64,000 nucleotides of DNA from Citrobacter sp. MGH106. GTDB taxonomy: Bacteria > Pseudomonadota > Gammaproteobacteria > Enterobacterales > Enterobacteriaceae. Under the pieces are notes generated by a model. That model saw nothing but the letters and a program-made list of their open reading frames with translations. It was not told where the DNA came from and ran no database searches. Below, one piece after another: positions 48,336-57,840 of the stretch (its first letter is position 1; each line of letters begins with the position of its first letter). The translations under genes and the position numbers were made by a program. The stretch lies in NCBI RefSeq assembly GCF_001037495.1, contig NZ_KQ089822.1, positions 3,243,938 through 3,307,937 on the forward strand. The letters run 5' to 3'.

Positions 48336-48790
48336 TAGCGATGATTCTGGTTCACCCACATATCTTCTGGCTTAGCCTCGGTGGTCTGTTACTGGCCGCC
48401 GAGATGCTGGGCGGTAACGGTTATCTGCTGTGGAGCGGTGTAGCAGCGGTGATCACCGGTCTGGTGGTCTGGCTACTTCCGCTCGACTGGGCGTGGCAGG
48501 GTGCGATGTTCGCCTTGTTAACGTTGCTGGCAGCCTGGCTGTGGTGGAAGTGGCTGGCAAAGCGCGTACAGGAGCAGAAACCAGCTGACAGCCACCTCAA
48601 TCAGCGCGGGCAGCAGCTGGTCGGTCGCCGGTTTATTCTGGAGACCACGCTGGTGAATGGTCGCGGGCATATGCGCGTTGGCGACAGCTCCTGGCCGGTC
48701 AGTGCGAACGATAATTTGACTGCCGGTACGCAGGTCGAAGTGGTTGCCATTGAGGGTATCACCCTGGTTATCAAAGCCGTATCACAATAA
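48332..48790 (+). CDS. ybbJ: YbbJ, NfeD-like membrane protein
   Basis: 152-aa protein with three or so N-terminal helices and a C-terminal OB-fold (about 88-150) of the NfeD family. NfeD proteins pair with SPFH proteins such as QmcA; the genes here overlap (ATGA). Probable accessory of the QmcA complex. Confidence 0.93.
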   Translation: MIAMILVHPHIFWLSLGGLLLAAEMLGGNGYLLWSGVAAVITGLVVWLLPLDWAWQGAMFALLTLLAAWLWWKWLAKRVQEQKPADSHLNQRGQQLVGRRFILETTLVNGRGHMRVGDSSWPVSANDNLTAGTQVEVVAIEGITLVIKAVSQ

Positions 48791-48810
48791 ATCATACAGG
48801 AAATAAGATT

Positions 48811-50955
48811 ATGGTCAGGAAGACATCCCTCGCTCTAGCCCTTTGTTCATTGTTGTCAGGAGCCCCTCAGGCATTTGCTTCTTTTGATATGGAAGATTGC
48901 AAATGGAGTGATGACCACTGTCTGCTAAAAGGTATCCCGGTATTCAGCCCGCAAAACGACAGCCGGGATAACCTGCTGCGATTGTTAAGCCAGGAAAAAT
49001 CATTCGCCCTGCCCGTTCAGTCAATGCCTGAGGATATCACCCGCTCCCGCGATTTCTATTTTGCGTATCACCCGCAGTGGGATGAAATCACGTCGCCAGC
49101 CGCCGCTACGCCGGAGCAACGTGCAGATGACACGCTTGCTCGCCAGATGGACAAGCTGCAGATCGCCGCCGAAGAGATAAATGCCGACGACACAGAGAAT
49201 GAAAACCGCCATGTTTCAAATAACAGGGACAGCGTCAGTCAGTTTTTTGCCGCGCTACTGGCCGATACCTCGTTAACGGTTGAACAACGCCAGGCGTTAG
49301 CCCGGGCGCGGTTGGGGTTATTGTCCGGCGCGACCGGCGAGCAGATTACGTCCTCCCTCACCTCAATCCCAGCCGATTCATCCGCGCAACAGTATAAAAC
49401 CTATCTGATCGCCGCCGCGCGTTTCTATGAAGGCGACTACGTCAATGCGGAACAGAATTTCACGCAGCTTGCCACCAGCGATCGTCCGTGGCTGGCAGAA
49501 ACAGCGCAATACATGTTGATGCGCACGGCGCTGAATAAAAGTAGTCAGAACAGCGTCGGTGAATACGGTGATTTTGATATCGCCAGAATCAACCGCCAGG
49601 ATGCCGCTCAGGCACAGACTCTGGCACAAACTTATCTGCAACACTTCCCGCAGGGACTTTACGCCGATTCTGCGCGCGGTATGCTGCGCCGTATTAACTG
49701 GTATTTGCAAGCGTGGGCGCCGCTGGCAACACTGTATGAGCAAGGCTTCCAGCAGGCAGCCGACGCACCGCAACTGCGTAGCGCGGTCATCGAATACGAT
49801 AATGTTTTTGGCATGCAGTTCCTGGAGCAATCTGCAGTTGAGACCTTCCCTGACGCCCCATGGGTCAGCTATATCGAACTGCTGCGCGCCCTGCGACTAA
49901 ACAACGACGACAAACCGACACTGACTCAGGCGCAGCTCGACGCCAGCAAGCCCGTTTTCGAGAAGAGCGGAAAACTGCCGCTGTGGCACAACCTGCAACT
50001 AAATCTGTGGATGGCGACTGGCAACTACACAGCCATTGTTCAGGCAGTAACCCCGGCGCAGAAACTCCCCGCAAACGACACTCTCGCCTTCAGCGAACAA
50101 GTGCTTTATGGCGAAGCACTGATGGGGCAAAAGCAGTGGTCTGCGGCGCGTGAGTTCTGGCAGCAACTATTGAAACATAGCCAGAATAACGAACAGCAAC
50201 AATATGTGCAGGCTAAACTGGCGGCAACGCTGGTCTACAGCGGCGATGTGGCGGCAGTTTTCGCCCCGAACAGCATGGTTACAAACCTGCGTTTTCGTTC
50301 ACAGGTGCTGAAAACACAAGCCTCTCCTGAACTACTGCGCCAGCAGGCAACCCACGGACCAAATAATGAAGAGCGTACCATCGCGCTGCATACGCTACTG
50401 GTGCGGGATTTAACCGAGAATCGCTTTGGCGACTGGCTGAATGACAGAAAACTTGCCAGCGCAATTACGCAACCGGTATCCGCAGATGCGTTTGCTGATG
50501 TCAATCTGAACACCTTTGACTGGAACGGCGATGCCGCTCAGGCCGGTTACGCATGCCGTAGCCTGACTGAAACAGTCACAGTGCTAAGCAAAAAAGCGGA
50601 TGATGCCCACGCTCTGAACTGTCTGGGTGAGTTTTTCCGTACCACGCAAACCCGTGTTGATCTGTGGGCAAACAGTACAGGCAATGATGTGCTGGAAGTG
50701 GCAATTTCACGTAAAGAACCGTTCGGTCAGTACGACAGACAGCGCTACTATCAGCAGGTTATTGCTGCACCAAAAGCGGAACTCGAGGATAAAAGCTTTG
50801 CGTTGTATCGCGCCATCATGTGCTATGCACCATCAGGTTCGAACGAATGCGGTGGCGCAGAGGTGGATAAATCACAGCGTAAAGAGTGGTTCACGCAACT
50901 GAAGACACAGTATCCAGGAAGCCCGTGGGCGCAAAAACTCAAATATTACTGGTAG
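48811..50955 (+). CDS. Large secreted repeat-rich protein of unknown function
   Basis: 714-aa protein, not recognised as a named family. The signal peptide is at 1-23 (cleavage near AFA-SFD). The body is almost all helical with TPR/Sel1-like spacing (YKTYLIAAARFYEGDYVNAE, LYADSARGMLRRINWYLQAW), typical of a protein-binding scaffold. Cys residues occur as possible pairs near the N-terminus (EDCKWSDDHC) and C-terminus (YACRSL, LNCLG; MCYAPSGSNEC). Its 3' end overlaps the DUF3142-like gene by 31 bp, so they form a two-gene unit. It follows qmcA-ybbJ by 20 bp and could be co-transcribed with them. E. coli K-12 has no gene here. Confidence 0.8.
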   Translation: MVRKTSLALALCSLLSGAPQAFASFDMEDCKWSDDHCLLKGIPVFSPQNDSRDNLLRLLSQEKSFALPVQSMPEDITRSRDFYFAYHPQWDEITSPAAATPEQRADDTLARQMDKLQIAAEEINADDTENENRHVSNNRDSVSQFFAALLADTSLTVEQRQALARARLGLLSGATGEQITSSLTSIPADSSAQQYKTYLIAAARFYEGDYVNAEQNFTQLATSDRPWLAETAQYMLMRTALNKSSQNSVGEYGDFDIARINRQDAAQAQTLAQTYLQHFPQGLYADSARGMLRRINWYLQAWAPLATLYEQGFQQAADAPQLRSAVIEYDNVFGMQFLEQSAVETFPDAPWVSYIELLRALRLNNDDKPTLTQAQLDASKPVFEKSGKLPLWHNLQLNLWMATGNYTAIVQAVTPAQKLPANDTLAFSEQVLYGEALMGQKQWSAAREFWQQLLKHSQNNEQQQYVQAKLAATLVYSGDVAAVFAPNSMVTNLRFRSQVLKTQASPELLRQQATHGPNNEERTIALHTLLVRDLTENRFGDWLNDRKLASAITQPVSADAFADVNLNTFDWNGDAAQAGYACRSLTETVTVLSKKADDAHALNCLGEFFRTTQTRVDLWANSTGNDVLEVAISRKEPFGQYDRQRYYQQVIAAPKAELEDKSFALYRAIMCYAPSGSNECGGAEVDKSQRKEWFTQLKTQYPGSPWAQKLKYYW

Positions 50956-51641
50956 CTGCGCTGCTGGCCGGACAGGTACAGGCTACGGAAATTGTCACCG
51001 CCCGCGACCATCCGGCCTTCTGGTTGTGGTCAGGGGTGAAAGCCAGCAACGAACTCCAGAACGCGCAAACGGTCTATTTGCATCAGGGTGAAGTAGTCAT
51101 TCAGTCAGGGGAAGTAATCTTTCAGCGGCTCGGCTTGCCGGTCAGTCGTCTGACATTTCCAACAATCTGGCTGACCGTACGCTTCACCACCCTCGACGTG
51201 CCGGAAGAGATTCCGGCGCGTATCATACGGCTGTTGCAACGCTGGCAGTCTGCCGGGAATCACGTTGTCGGTTTGCAGGTTGATTTTGACGCTGCAACTC
51301 ATCAGCTCACGGATTACGCTCACTTCCTGCGTCAGCTTCGCCAACAGTTACCGCAAGAGTTCGCCCTTGGCGTTACCGGGCTGCTGGACTGGGCGAAAAC
51401 CGGCGATATCGCCACGCTGAACGCATTGCCGGTCGATGAACTGGTAGTTCAGAGCTATCAGGGACGTCACACTGTGGCAAATTATCAGGCGTATTTGCCC
51501 GCGCTCATCCGGTTACGCATACCATTTAAGCTTGGGCTGGTGCAAAACGGTAGCCGGGATCCGCAGGCTGAAGCTCAGCTTGAAAAATCCCCGTGGTATC
51601 GCGGTACGGTAGTATTTATGCTCAATCCCTCTCGCCGCTAA
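50925..51641 (+). CDS. DUF3142-like secreted protein
   Basis: 238-aa protein resembling DUF3142. It starts at GTG 50925 inside the upstream gene, with AGGA 7 bp before it. A signal peptide runs to VQA. The body looks like a TIM-barrel-type glycosidase relative ([42 protein letters not shown]). An Asp-x-Asp at QVDFDA could be a catalytic or sugar-binding site. Partner of the large repeat protein; substrate unknown. Its TAA overlaps the cueR stop by 3 bases on the other strand. Confidence 0.75.
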   Translation: MGAKTQILLVAALLAGQVQATEIVTARDHPAFWLWSGVKASNELQNAQTVYLHQGEVVIQSGEVIFQRLGLPVSRLTFPTIWLTVRFTTLDVPEEIPARIIRLLQRWQSAGNHVVGLQVDFDAATHQLTDYAHFLRQLRQQLPQEFALGVTGLLDWAKTGDIATLNALPVDELVVQSYQGRHTVANYQAYLPALIRLRIPFKLGLVQNGSRDPQAEAQLEKSPWYRGTVVFMLNPSRR

Positions 51642-52048
51642 ACCTTTGCTTTGTGATGACAACAGCCGGAGAGATTATCAATAATTGGACATTCGGCGCT
51701 GTCATCGCCAGGGCAACTGTTTGCCAGCGCCAGCAAATGTCCCCGCATCGCCTGTAATTCGCTGATATGCCGTTCGATTTCAGCCACCTTCTCGAGAGTA
51801 CGTTTTTTTACATCTGCGCTGTGACGTGCCGGATCGTTAAACAGGTTCACCAGCTCACCGCACTCTTCGAGATTAAACCCAACCTGCCGCGCTTGTCGCA
51901 ACAACGTCAGTTCATTCAGATGTTGCTGGGTATAAGTGCGGTATCCGTTCTCGCTACGCAGCGGCGGAGTCACCAGCCCTTTCTCTTCATAAAAGCGAAT
52001 AGCTTTACTGGTTAATCCGGTTTTTTTCGCCACATCACTAATATTCAC
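51638..52048 (-). CDS. cueR: CueR, MerR-family Cu(I)-responsive activator
   Basis: 136-aa regulator with an N-terminal winged helix ([20 protein letters not shown]), a coiled coil and the metal loop [11 protein letters not shown], whose two cysteines bind Cu(I), Ag(I) or Au(I). The C-terminal CCHH is also kept. The start is a GTG at 52048 after GGGGGA, giving the E. coli-like N-terminus (NISDVAK). Its known target copA lies 7.6 kb away beyond the heme operon. Confidence 0.95.
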   Translation of the reverse strand: MNISDVAKKTGLTSKAIRFYEEKGLVTPPLRSENGYRTYTQQHLNELTLLRQARQVGFNLEECGELVNLFNDPARHSADVKKRTLEKVAEIERHISELQAMRGHLLALANSCPGDDSAECPIIDNLSGCCHHKAKV

Positions 52049-52301
52049 ATCATCCCCCACAGCTCTCTCAATGCAGAGCCACATTATAGCCCAGATTGCA
52101 GTAATCCCTTATCCGGCGAAACGCCCCAACAGGTACATCAACGATTAATTTAAAAAGCCAGCCTATTCACAAGGTTATGCGCCATCCCGATCACAATTCC
52201 ACCCGCATCAACGATACAAAATTGATTCAAATCAAAAGATGCATTGGTTTTACACCTTTGATATTGAACATCTGGATACAATTTTATATACAAACGCGAA
52301 T

Positions 52302-52320
52302 GATAATGATGATCATTAAC
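52302..52320 (+). promoter_or_regulatory. Fur box of the heme operon
   Basis: GATAATGATGATCATTAAC matches 17 of 19 positions of the Fur consensus and ends 20 bp before the receptor start. It predicts derepression in low iron. Confidence 0.88.
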
Positions 52321-52340
52321 ATTCAATAAAAGGTTCTCTT

Positions 52341-54488
52341 ATGTTGCCACGGATTAGCCAAAGGCCGTTTATTCTTTCAGCTCTGACATTATGTGTTTCA
52401 GGGGCTGTTTCAGCATCGACAACTACGACCACACACACATCAGCATCAGCCGACGACACGGTGATCGTCACGGCAAACCGTTCGGAAAGCAGTCTCTGGG
52501 AAAGCCCGGCGACGATTCAGGTTATTGACCGCCAGACGTTGCAAAACTCCACCAACGTTTCTATTGCCGACGATTTAAAGGATATACCCGGCGTTGAAGT
52601 CACTGATAACGCCCTTGCAGGCCGAAAACAAATCCGCATCCGCGGTGAAGCCTCTTCACGCGTACTGATACTCATAGACGGTCAGGTCGTCAGCTACCAG
52701 CGCGCCGGTCAAAACTACGGCGCTGGCCTGCTTATTGACGAATCAGCCCTGGAACGTATTGAGGTTGTCAAAGGCCCCTACTCCGTACTCTATGGTTCGC
52801 AGGCTATTGGCGGGGTGGTGAACTTTATTACGAAAAAAGGCGGCGATAAGCCCCTTGCCGGGAGCATTAAAGCAGTCTACAACTCCGCGACGGCAGGATG
52901 GGAAGAATCGGCAGCCGCCTGGGGTAGCATTGAAAATTTTGATTACCGTATCAATGGTAGCTATTCCGATCAGGGCGATCGCGATACGCCTGACGGAAGG
53001 TTATCGAATACCAACTTCCGCAATAACGGCCAGGGCGTCTGGCTTGGCTATAACCTCGATCGCCATAAAATCGGTCTGTCACTCGACCGTTACAAACTGT
53101 CCACACAAACCTGGTTTAACGATCCGGAAGGTCAGTTCGACGACTTCAGCGTCAAAATACCTAAACTGGAACGCGAAAAAGTAGGTCTGTTCTATGACTA
53201 TGCGGCAGACGGGGATTACCTGAAGAAAATCCATATTGACGCATACAATCAGACGATAGAGCGTAAGTTTGAGAACCGGGTCAAAACCACTCAGGTTATT
53301 CCCAACCCAGCGATCAAAGCGCTGACGGTGAATAAGCAGACTTATACCAACGATAAACAATACACCCAGGGTGTCACGCTTCAGGGTAATTTCTCCCTTC
53401 CGGCGAACAATGAACTGGTCATTGGTACTCAGTATCAACACGACAAAGTGAAGCAAGACACAGACGGCAATACGCGTCAGACGGCGGCGACCGGCTACTT
53501 TGATATACAAACCCGGACGCTATCTCATATTGAAGCCGAACAAAGCAACACCTCTCTGTTTGCACAAAACGACTGGCGTTTTGCCGATAACTGGACGTGG
53601 ACCGTTGGTGCTCGCCAATACTGGCTCTCTTCAAAACTCAATCGTAACGATACGCAAACGACGCAAAGCAGCGGGACCACATGGCAATCAGCAGGAGGAA
53701 ACTCAGTACATGACGATGAACTGGTCACCTCTACCAGCCTGCGTTATTCCGGCTTTAAAGATCTCGAGCTACGTGCAGCCTATGCGCAGGGTTATGTCTT
53801 CCCGACGCTCACTCAGCTGTTTATGCAGACATCTGCGGGTGGCAGCGTCACCTACGGTAATCCAGACCTGAAAGCGGAACACTCCAATAACTATGAGCTG
53901 GGAGCCCGTTATAAAGGGGGGATGTGGCTGATTGACGGCGCGATTTACTATTCAGAAGCCAAAGACTATATCGCCAGCCTGGCTTGTGCCGGCAACCCCG
54001 TGTGCAACGGCAATAGCAACTCTTCACGAGGAGGCTATTTCTACTACGACAACATCGATCGCGCCAAAACCTGGGGCATGGAGTTAAGCGCAGAGTACAA
54101 CGGATGGGCAGTTTCCCCCTATCTGAGCGGCAACATTATTCGCCGCCAGTATGAAGGCGACACCATGAAAACCTGGGATACCGGCGAACCAACACTGACT
54201 GGACGCGTGGGTCTGAAACATACCTTGCTGCTGAATGCCGCTAACGTGACCTCAGATGTGTTTATCCGCGCGGCCTCCAGCGCCAAAGATAACACCGGAA
54301 GTACGGAAATAAATTATCCGGGCTGGGCAACGCTTAATCTCGCCTTCAATACCGAATTCGGTCCGCAGGATCAGTATCAGGTCAATCTGGCACTCAATAA
54401 CCTGACCGATAAACGTTACAGAACCGCACATGAATCTATTCCGGAAGCGGGTTTCAATGCCGCGGTTGGCTTTGCGTGGAATTTCTGA
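52341..54488 (+). CDS. TonB-dependent outer-membrane receptor of the heme operon
   Basis: 715-aa receptor. The signal peptide runs to VSA; a TonB-box-like DDTVIVTA follows, then the plug domain (about 45-155, with IRIRGEASSRVLILIDGQ) and a 22-strand barrel ending GFAWNF. The operon context points to heme. However, the FRAP and NPNL blocks that bracket the heme-binding His in ChuA/HemR appear as YVFPTLTQLF and GNPDLKAE with no His between them, closer to catecholate receptors. Its ligand may be heme, a heme protein or another iron compound. hmuT follows after 2 bp. Confidence 0.85.
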   Translation: MLPRISQRPFILSALTLCVSGAVSASTTTTTHTSASADDTVIVTANRSESSLWESPATIQVIDRQTLQNSTNVSIADDLKDIPGVEVTDNALAGRKQIRIRGEASSRVLILIDGQVVSYQRAGQNYGAGLLIDESALERIEVVKGPYSVLYGSQAIGGVVNFITKKGGDKPLAGSIKAVYNSATAGWEESAAAWGSIENFDYRINGSYSDQGDRDTPDGRLSNTNFRNNGQGVWLGYNLDRHKIGLSLDRYKLSTQTWFNDPEGQFDDFSVKIPKLEREKVGLFYDYAADGDYLKKIHIDAYNQTIERKFENRVKTTQVIPNPAIKALTVNKQTYTNDKQYTQGVTLQGNFSLPANNELVIGTQYQHDKVKQDTDGNTRQTAATGYFDIQTRTLSHIEAEQSNTSLFAQNDWRFADNWTWTVGARQYWLSSKLNRNDTQTTQSSGTTWQSAGGNSVHDDELVTSTSLRYSGFKDLELRAAYAQGYVFPTLTQLFMQTSAGGSVTYGNPDLKAEHSNNYELGARYKGGMWLIDGAIYYSEAKDYIASLACAGNPVCNGNSNSSRGGYFYYDNIDRAKTWGMELSAEYNGWAVSPYLSGNIIRRQYEGDTMKTWDTGEPTLTGRVGLKHTLLLNAANVTSDVFIRAASSAKDNTGSTEINYPGWATLNLAFNTEFGPQDQYQVNLALNNLTDKRYRTAHESIPEAGFNAAVGFAWNF

Positions 54489-54490
54489 CA

Positions 54491-55327
54491 ATGAAGAAAC
54501 TCATTATTGGTTTACTGAGCCTCGCCTGCATCTTCAACGCGCAGTCCGCCGAACGTCTGGTGGCGGCGGGCGGATCGCTGACCGAACTGATCTACGCCAT
54601 AGGTGCCGGGAACTACGTGGTTGGCGTCGATGAAACCACCTCTTATCCGCCAGAAACTGCAGCGCTTCCACATATCGGTTACTGGAAGCAACTGAGCAGC
54701 GAAGGCATTTTATCGCTGCATCCGGACAGCTTTATCACCTGGCAGGACGCTGGCCCGCAGATCGTACTGGATCAACTGCGGGCACAAAAAGTGAATGTTG
54801 TCACCTTGCCGCGTGTACCGGCCACGGTTGAACAGATGTACGCCAATATCCATGAGCTGGCAAAAACACTGCGAATGCCTGAACAAGGCGATGCGTTGGT
54901 CAAGCGTATTCATCAGCGTCTGGATCGCGTTCAGCAGAGTGTGGCGGCAAAAAAAGCGCCGGTTAAAGCCATGTTTATCCTCTCCGCTGGTGGCAGCGCG
55001 CCACAGGTAGCCGGGAAAGGCAGCGTTGCCGATGCCATTTTGACGCTTGCCGGGGCACAGAATGTCGCCTCACATGCCCAGTATAAAAGCTACAGCGCAG
55101 AGTCGTTGATTGCCGCAAATCCGCAGGTCATCGTCGTGACGTCACAAATGGTGGATGGCGATCTTAATCGTCTCAGCGCTATTGCCGGTATTACCCGCAC
55201 CGCCGCCTGGAAAAATCAGCGCATTGTGACGATAGACCAGGCGCTGATCCTGGGCATGGGTCCTCGCGTCGCTGACGCGGTTGAAGCGCTACACCAGCAA
55301 TTCTGGCCACACGAAAGGGATTTATAA
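54491..55327 (+). CDS. chuT: ChuT/HmuT-like periplasmic heme-binding protein
   Basis: 278-aa class III substrate-binding protein (two lobes joined by one helix). The signal peptide runs to AQSA. The typical start LVAAGGSLTELIYAIGAGN and the conserved YKSYSAESL segment are present. It passes heme from the receptor to ChuU-HmuV. The start is set at ATG 54491, two bases after the receptor stop. Confidence 0.92.
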   Translation: MKKLIIGLLSLACIFNAQSAERLVAAGGSLTELIYAIGAGNYVVGVDETTSYPPETAALPHIGYWKQLSSEGILSLHPDSFITWQDAGPQIVLDQLRAQKVNVVTLPRVPATVEQMYANIHELAKTLRMPEQGDALVKRIHQRLDRVQQSVAAKKAPVKAMFILSAGGSAPQVAGKGSVADAILTLAGAQNVASHAQYKSYSAESLIAANPQVIVVTSQMVDGDLNRLSAIAGITRTAAWKNQRIVTIDQALILGMGPRVADAVEALHQQFWPHERDL

Positions 55328-55333
55328 AGAAGT

Positions 55334-56671
55334 ATGAAAACTCAAGACACGCTGGATCTCACCCCACATTTTGCTCTGGAGGGAAACCAACCATTTAAGG
55401 ATCGCCGCGCCACGATGCCGTGGCGCGGGGCTATCCCTGTTGCAAAAGAGTTGTTGTCACAAACCTGGCAGAATGTCATCAGCCAGACCGTCCCTCCACG
55501 TAAACGACTGGTGTACCTGCATATCCCCTTTTGTGCAACACACTGTACTTTCTGCGGTTTTTATCAAAACCGGTTTGAAGAAGATCACTGCACTCGCTAT
55601 ACCAACGCACTATTGCGTGAAATAGAGATGGAGGCCGACAGCCCATTACACCAGTCAGCACCGATTCACGCCGTCTATTTTGGCGGCGGTACACCATCGG
55701 CGCTATCGGCACGGGATCTGGCCAGAATCATCACTGCGCTGCGTGAAAAGCTACCTCTGGCTCCGGATTGTGAAATAACGATTGAAGGTCGGGTACTCAA
55801 CTTTGACGATGCCCGAATCGATGCCTGCCTGGATGCCGGGGCTAATCGGTTTTCGATCGGTATTCAGTCTTTTAATAGTCGGATCCGCAAAAAAATGGCC
55901 CGAACCTCAGATGGCCCAACCGCCATTGCATTTATGCAAGGGCTGGTTCAGCGGGATCGTGCTGCCGTGGTATGTGATCTGCTGTTTGGTCTGCCGGGAC
56001 AGGACGCAAAACTGTGGGGCGAAGATCTGGCAATCGCACGTGATATCGGTCTCGACGGTGTTGACCTCTATGCACTAAACCTCATTCCTAATACCCCTCT
56101 TGGCAAAGCGGTTGAAACCGGACGTACGACCGTGCCCTCCCCAGCCGAGCGCCGCGATCTCTATCTACAGGGCTGTGAATTTATGGATAACGCGGGCTGG
56201 CGCTGCATCAGCAACAGCCACTGGGCGCGTACAACGCGCGAGCGCAACCTGTACAACCTGCTGATTAAACAGGGGGCCGACTGCCTGGCGTTTGGCTCTG
56301 GCGCGGGGGGATCGGTTAATGGCTACTCCTGGATGGTCGAACGCAATCTGACCACCTGGCATGAATCCATTGCCGCCGGGAAAAAGCCGCTAATGATGAT
56401 GATGCGTACCGCCGAGCGCGGTTTCCAGTGGCGACATACGCTACAGGCAGGCATTGAAACAGCCCGCGTCCCGCTGGATGAACTCACGCCTCATGCTCGG
56501 AAACTACTCCCCTTACTGAGCCAATGGCACCAGGCTGGCCTGACGCGCGATGCCAGCACCTGTCTGCGCCTGACCAATGAAGGACGCTTTTGGGCAAGCA
56601 ATATTTTACAGTCCCTTGATGAGCTTATTCAGGAACTTAACGCACCGCGTATTGCGGTAGAGCAACCATAA
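55334..56671 (+). CDS. chuW: ChuW/HutW-like radical SAM enzyme (anaerobilin synthase type)
   Basis: 445-aa radical SAM protein of the HemN/HutW branch. The cluster motif CxxxCxxC is seen as CATHCTFC; FGGGTPS and the HemN-like body follow. E. coli O157 ChuW opens the heme ring without oxygen, forming anaerobilin and freeing iron. No oxygen-dependent chuS gene is present here, so this may be the only heme-opening enzyme of the locus. It lies 6 bp after chuT. Confidence 0.92.
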   Translation: MKTQDTLDLTPHFALEGNQPFKDRRATMPWRGAIPVAKELLSQTWQNVISQTVPPRKRLVYLHIPFCATHCTFCGFYQNRFEEDHCTRYTNALLREIEMEADSPLHQSAPIHAVYFGGGTPSALSARDLARIITALREKLPLAPDCEITIEGRVLNFDDARIDACLDAGANRFSIGIQSFNSRIRKKMARTSDGPTAIAFMQGLVQRDRAAVVCDLLFGLPGQDAKLWGEDLAIARDIGLDGVDLYALNLIPNTPLGKAVETGRTTVPSPAERRDLYLQGCEFMDNAGWRCISNSHWARTTRERNLYNLLIKQGADCLAFGSGAGGSVNGYSWMVERNLTTWHESIAAGKKPLMMMMRTAERGFQWRHTLQAGIETARVPLDELTPHARKLLPLLSQWHQAGLTRDASTCLRLTNEGRFWASNILQSLDELIQELNAPRIAVEQP

Positions 56672-56683
56672 CAGGAGTGATTT

Positions 56684-57178
56684 ATGAGCCATGTCTCTTT
56701 ACAGGATTTTTTAAAAACTGAGCCGGACGGTACGCTGGAAGCCATCGCCGCCCAGTACAACACCACGCTGCTGGAAGTAGTGAAAAACCTCCCTTCCCTG
56801 ACGCTGGTTTCCGGCGATAAGTTTGATACCGTCTGGGAAACGGTCAGCGAGTGGGGAAAAGTCACAACCCTGGTCCATACTGCTGATGTCATTCTGGAAT
56901 TCACTGGCGAACTGCCATCCGGGTTTCACCGTCACGGCTACTTCAACCTGCGCGGGAAAAAAGGAATGACCGGTCATATCAAGGCAGAAAACTGCACGCA
57001 TATTGCCCTGATTGAACGCAAATTTATGGGTATGGACACCGCGTCCATCCTCTTCTTTAACCAGGCGGGTAGCGCAATGTTCAAGATATTCCTCGGCAGG
57101 GATGAGCATCGCCAGCTACTGGCCGAACAGGTCAGCGCCTTTCACGCGCTGGCTTCAACGCTAAAGGAACTTGCCTGA
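56684..57178 (+). CDS. chuX: ChuX/HutX-like heme carrier protein
   Basis: 164-aa cytosolic heme-binding protein. The family segments FHRHGYFNLRGKKGMTGH and FMGMDTASILFFN are present. It is thought to carry heme to degrading enzymes such as ChuW. Its stop overlaps the chuY start by one base (TGATG). Confidence 0.92.
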   Translation: MSHVSLQDFLKTEPDGTLEAIAAQYNTTLLEVVKNLPSLTLVSGDKFDTVWETVSEWGKVTTLVHTADVILEFTGELPSGFHRHGYFNLRGKKGMTGHIKAENCTHIALIERKFMGMDTASILFFNQAGSAMFKIFLGRDEHRQLLAEQVSAFHALASTLKELA

Positions 57179-57801
57179 TGTCTCCATGGCTTATTTTCGG
57201 CGCGGGTGGTAACGGTGTCGGAGCAAAAACACTTGAACTGGCGCTGGCAGAACAACGCCCGGTGATTGCTGTTATTCGCAACGCACAGGTTGCTGCCGGA
57301 TTACAGGAAAGAGGTGTGCAGGTTTTTATTGGCGATGCCTGCGATAGCCAGGTAGTCGCCTGCGCCTGCCGCGCTGCAGGTCCACATGCCACGCTGATCT
57401 CCTCAATGGGCGGCACTCAGGATTATCTGGCGCACAGAACCGTGATTGATGAAGCCGAGAAAGCGGGCATCAAACGGATGATCCTCGTGACATCGCTGGG
57501 CTGCGGTGACAGTTGGCCTTTTTTATCCGCCCGGGCAAAGGCCGCCTTTGGTCAGGCTGTACGGGAAAAATCGCTGGCTGAAAGCTGGTTGCAAACCAGT
57601 CAACTGGACTACGCCATTCTCCGCCCTGGCGGACTGCTTAATGGTGAAGCAACAGGCAAGGCGCAGCGAATACAAGGCCAGGAGTGCCACGGGTTTGTAA
57701 TGCGTGCGGATGTTGCCGCACATATTCGCGAACTGGCCAATGCGCCTGCACTTAACAATCAGATCTACAGTCTGGTTGAACCTGAATTGAAACCTGCGTA
57801 A
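57178..57801 (+). CDS. chuY: ChuY-like NAD(P)-binding reductase
   Basis: 207-aa atypical SDR/NmrA-type protein with a Rossmann start (LIFGAGGNGVGAKTLEL). E. coli ChuY reduces anaerobilin with NADPH after ChuW. It is coupled to chuX by stop-start overlap and precedes the permease gene by 39 bp. Confidence 0.9.
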   Translation: MSPWLIFGAGGNGVGAKTLELALAEQRPVIAVIRNAQVAAGLQERGVQVFIGDACDSQVVACACRAAGPHATLISSMGGTQDYLAHRTVIDEAEKAGIKRMILVTSLGCGDSWPFLSARAKAAFGQAVREKSLAESWLQTSQLDYAILRPGGLLNGEATGKAQRIQGQECHGFVMRADVAAHIRELANAPALNNQIYSLVEPELKPA

Positions 57802-57840
57802 TCCCCTCGCGGCGCGGGAGCTCCGCGCCGCAAAGACGTT

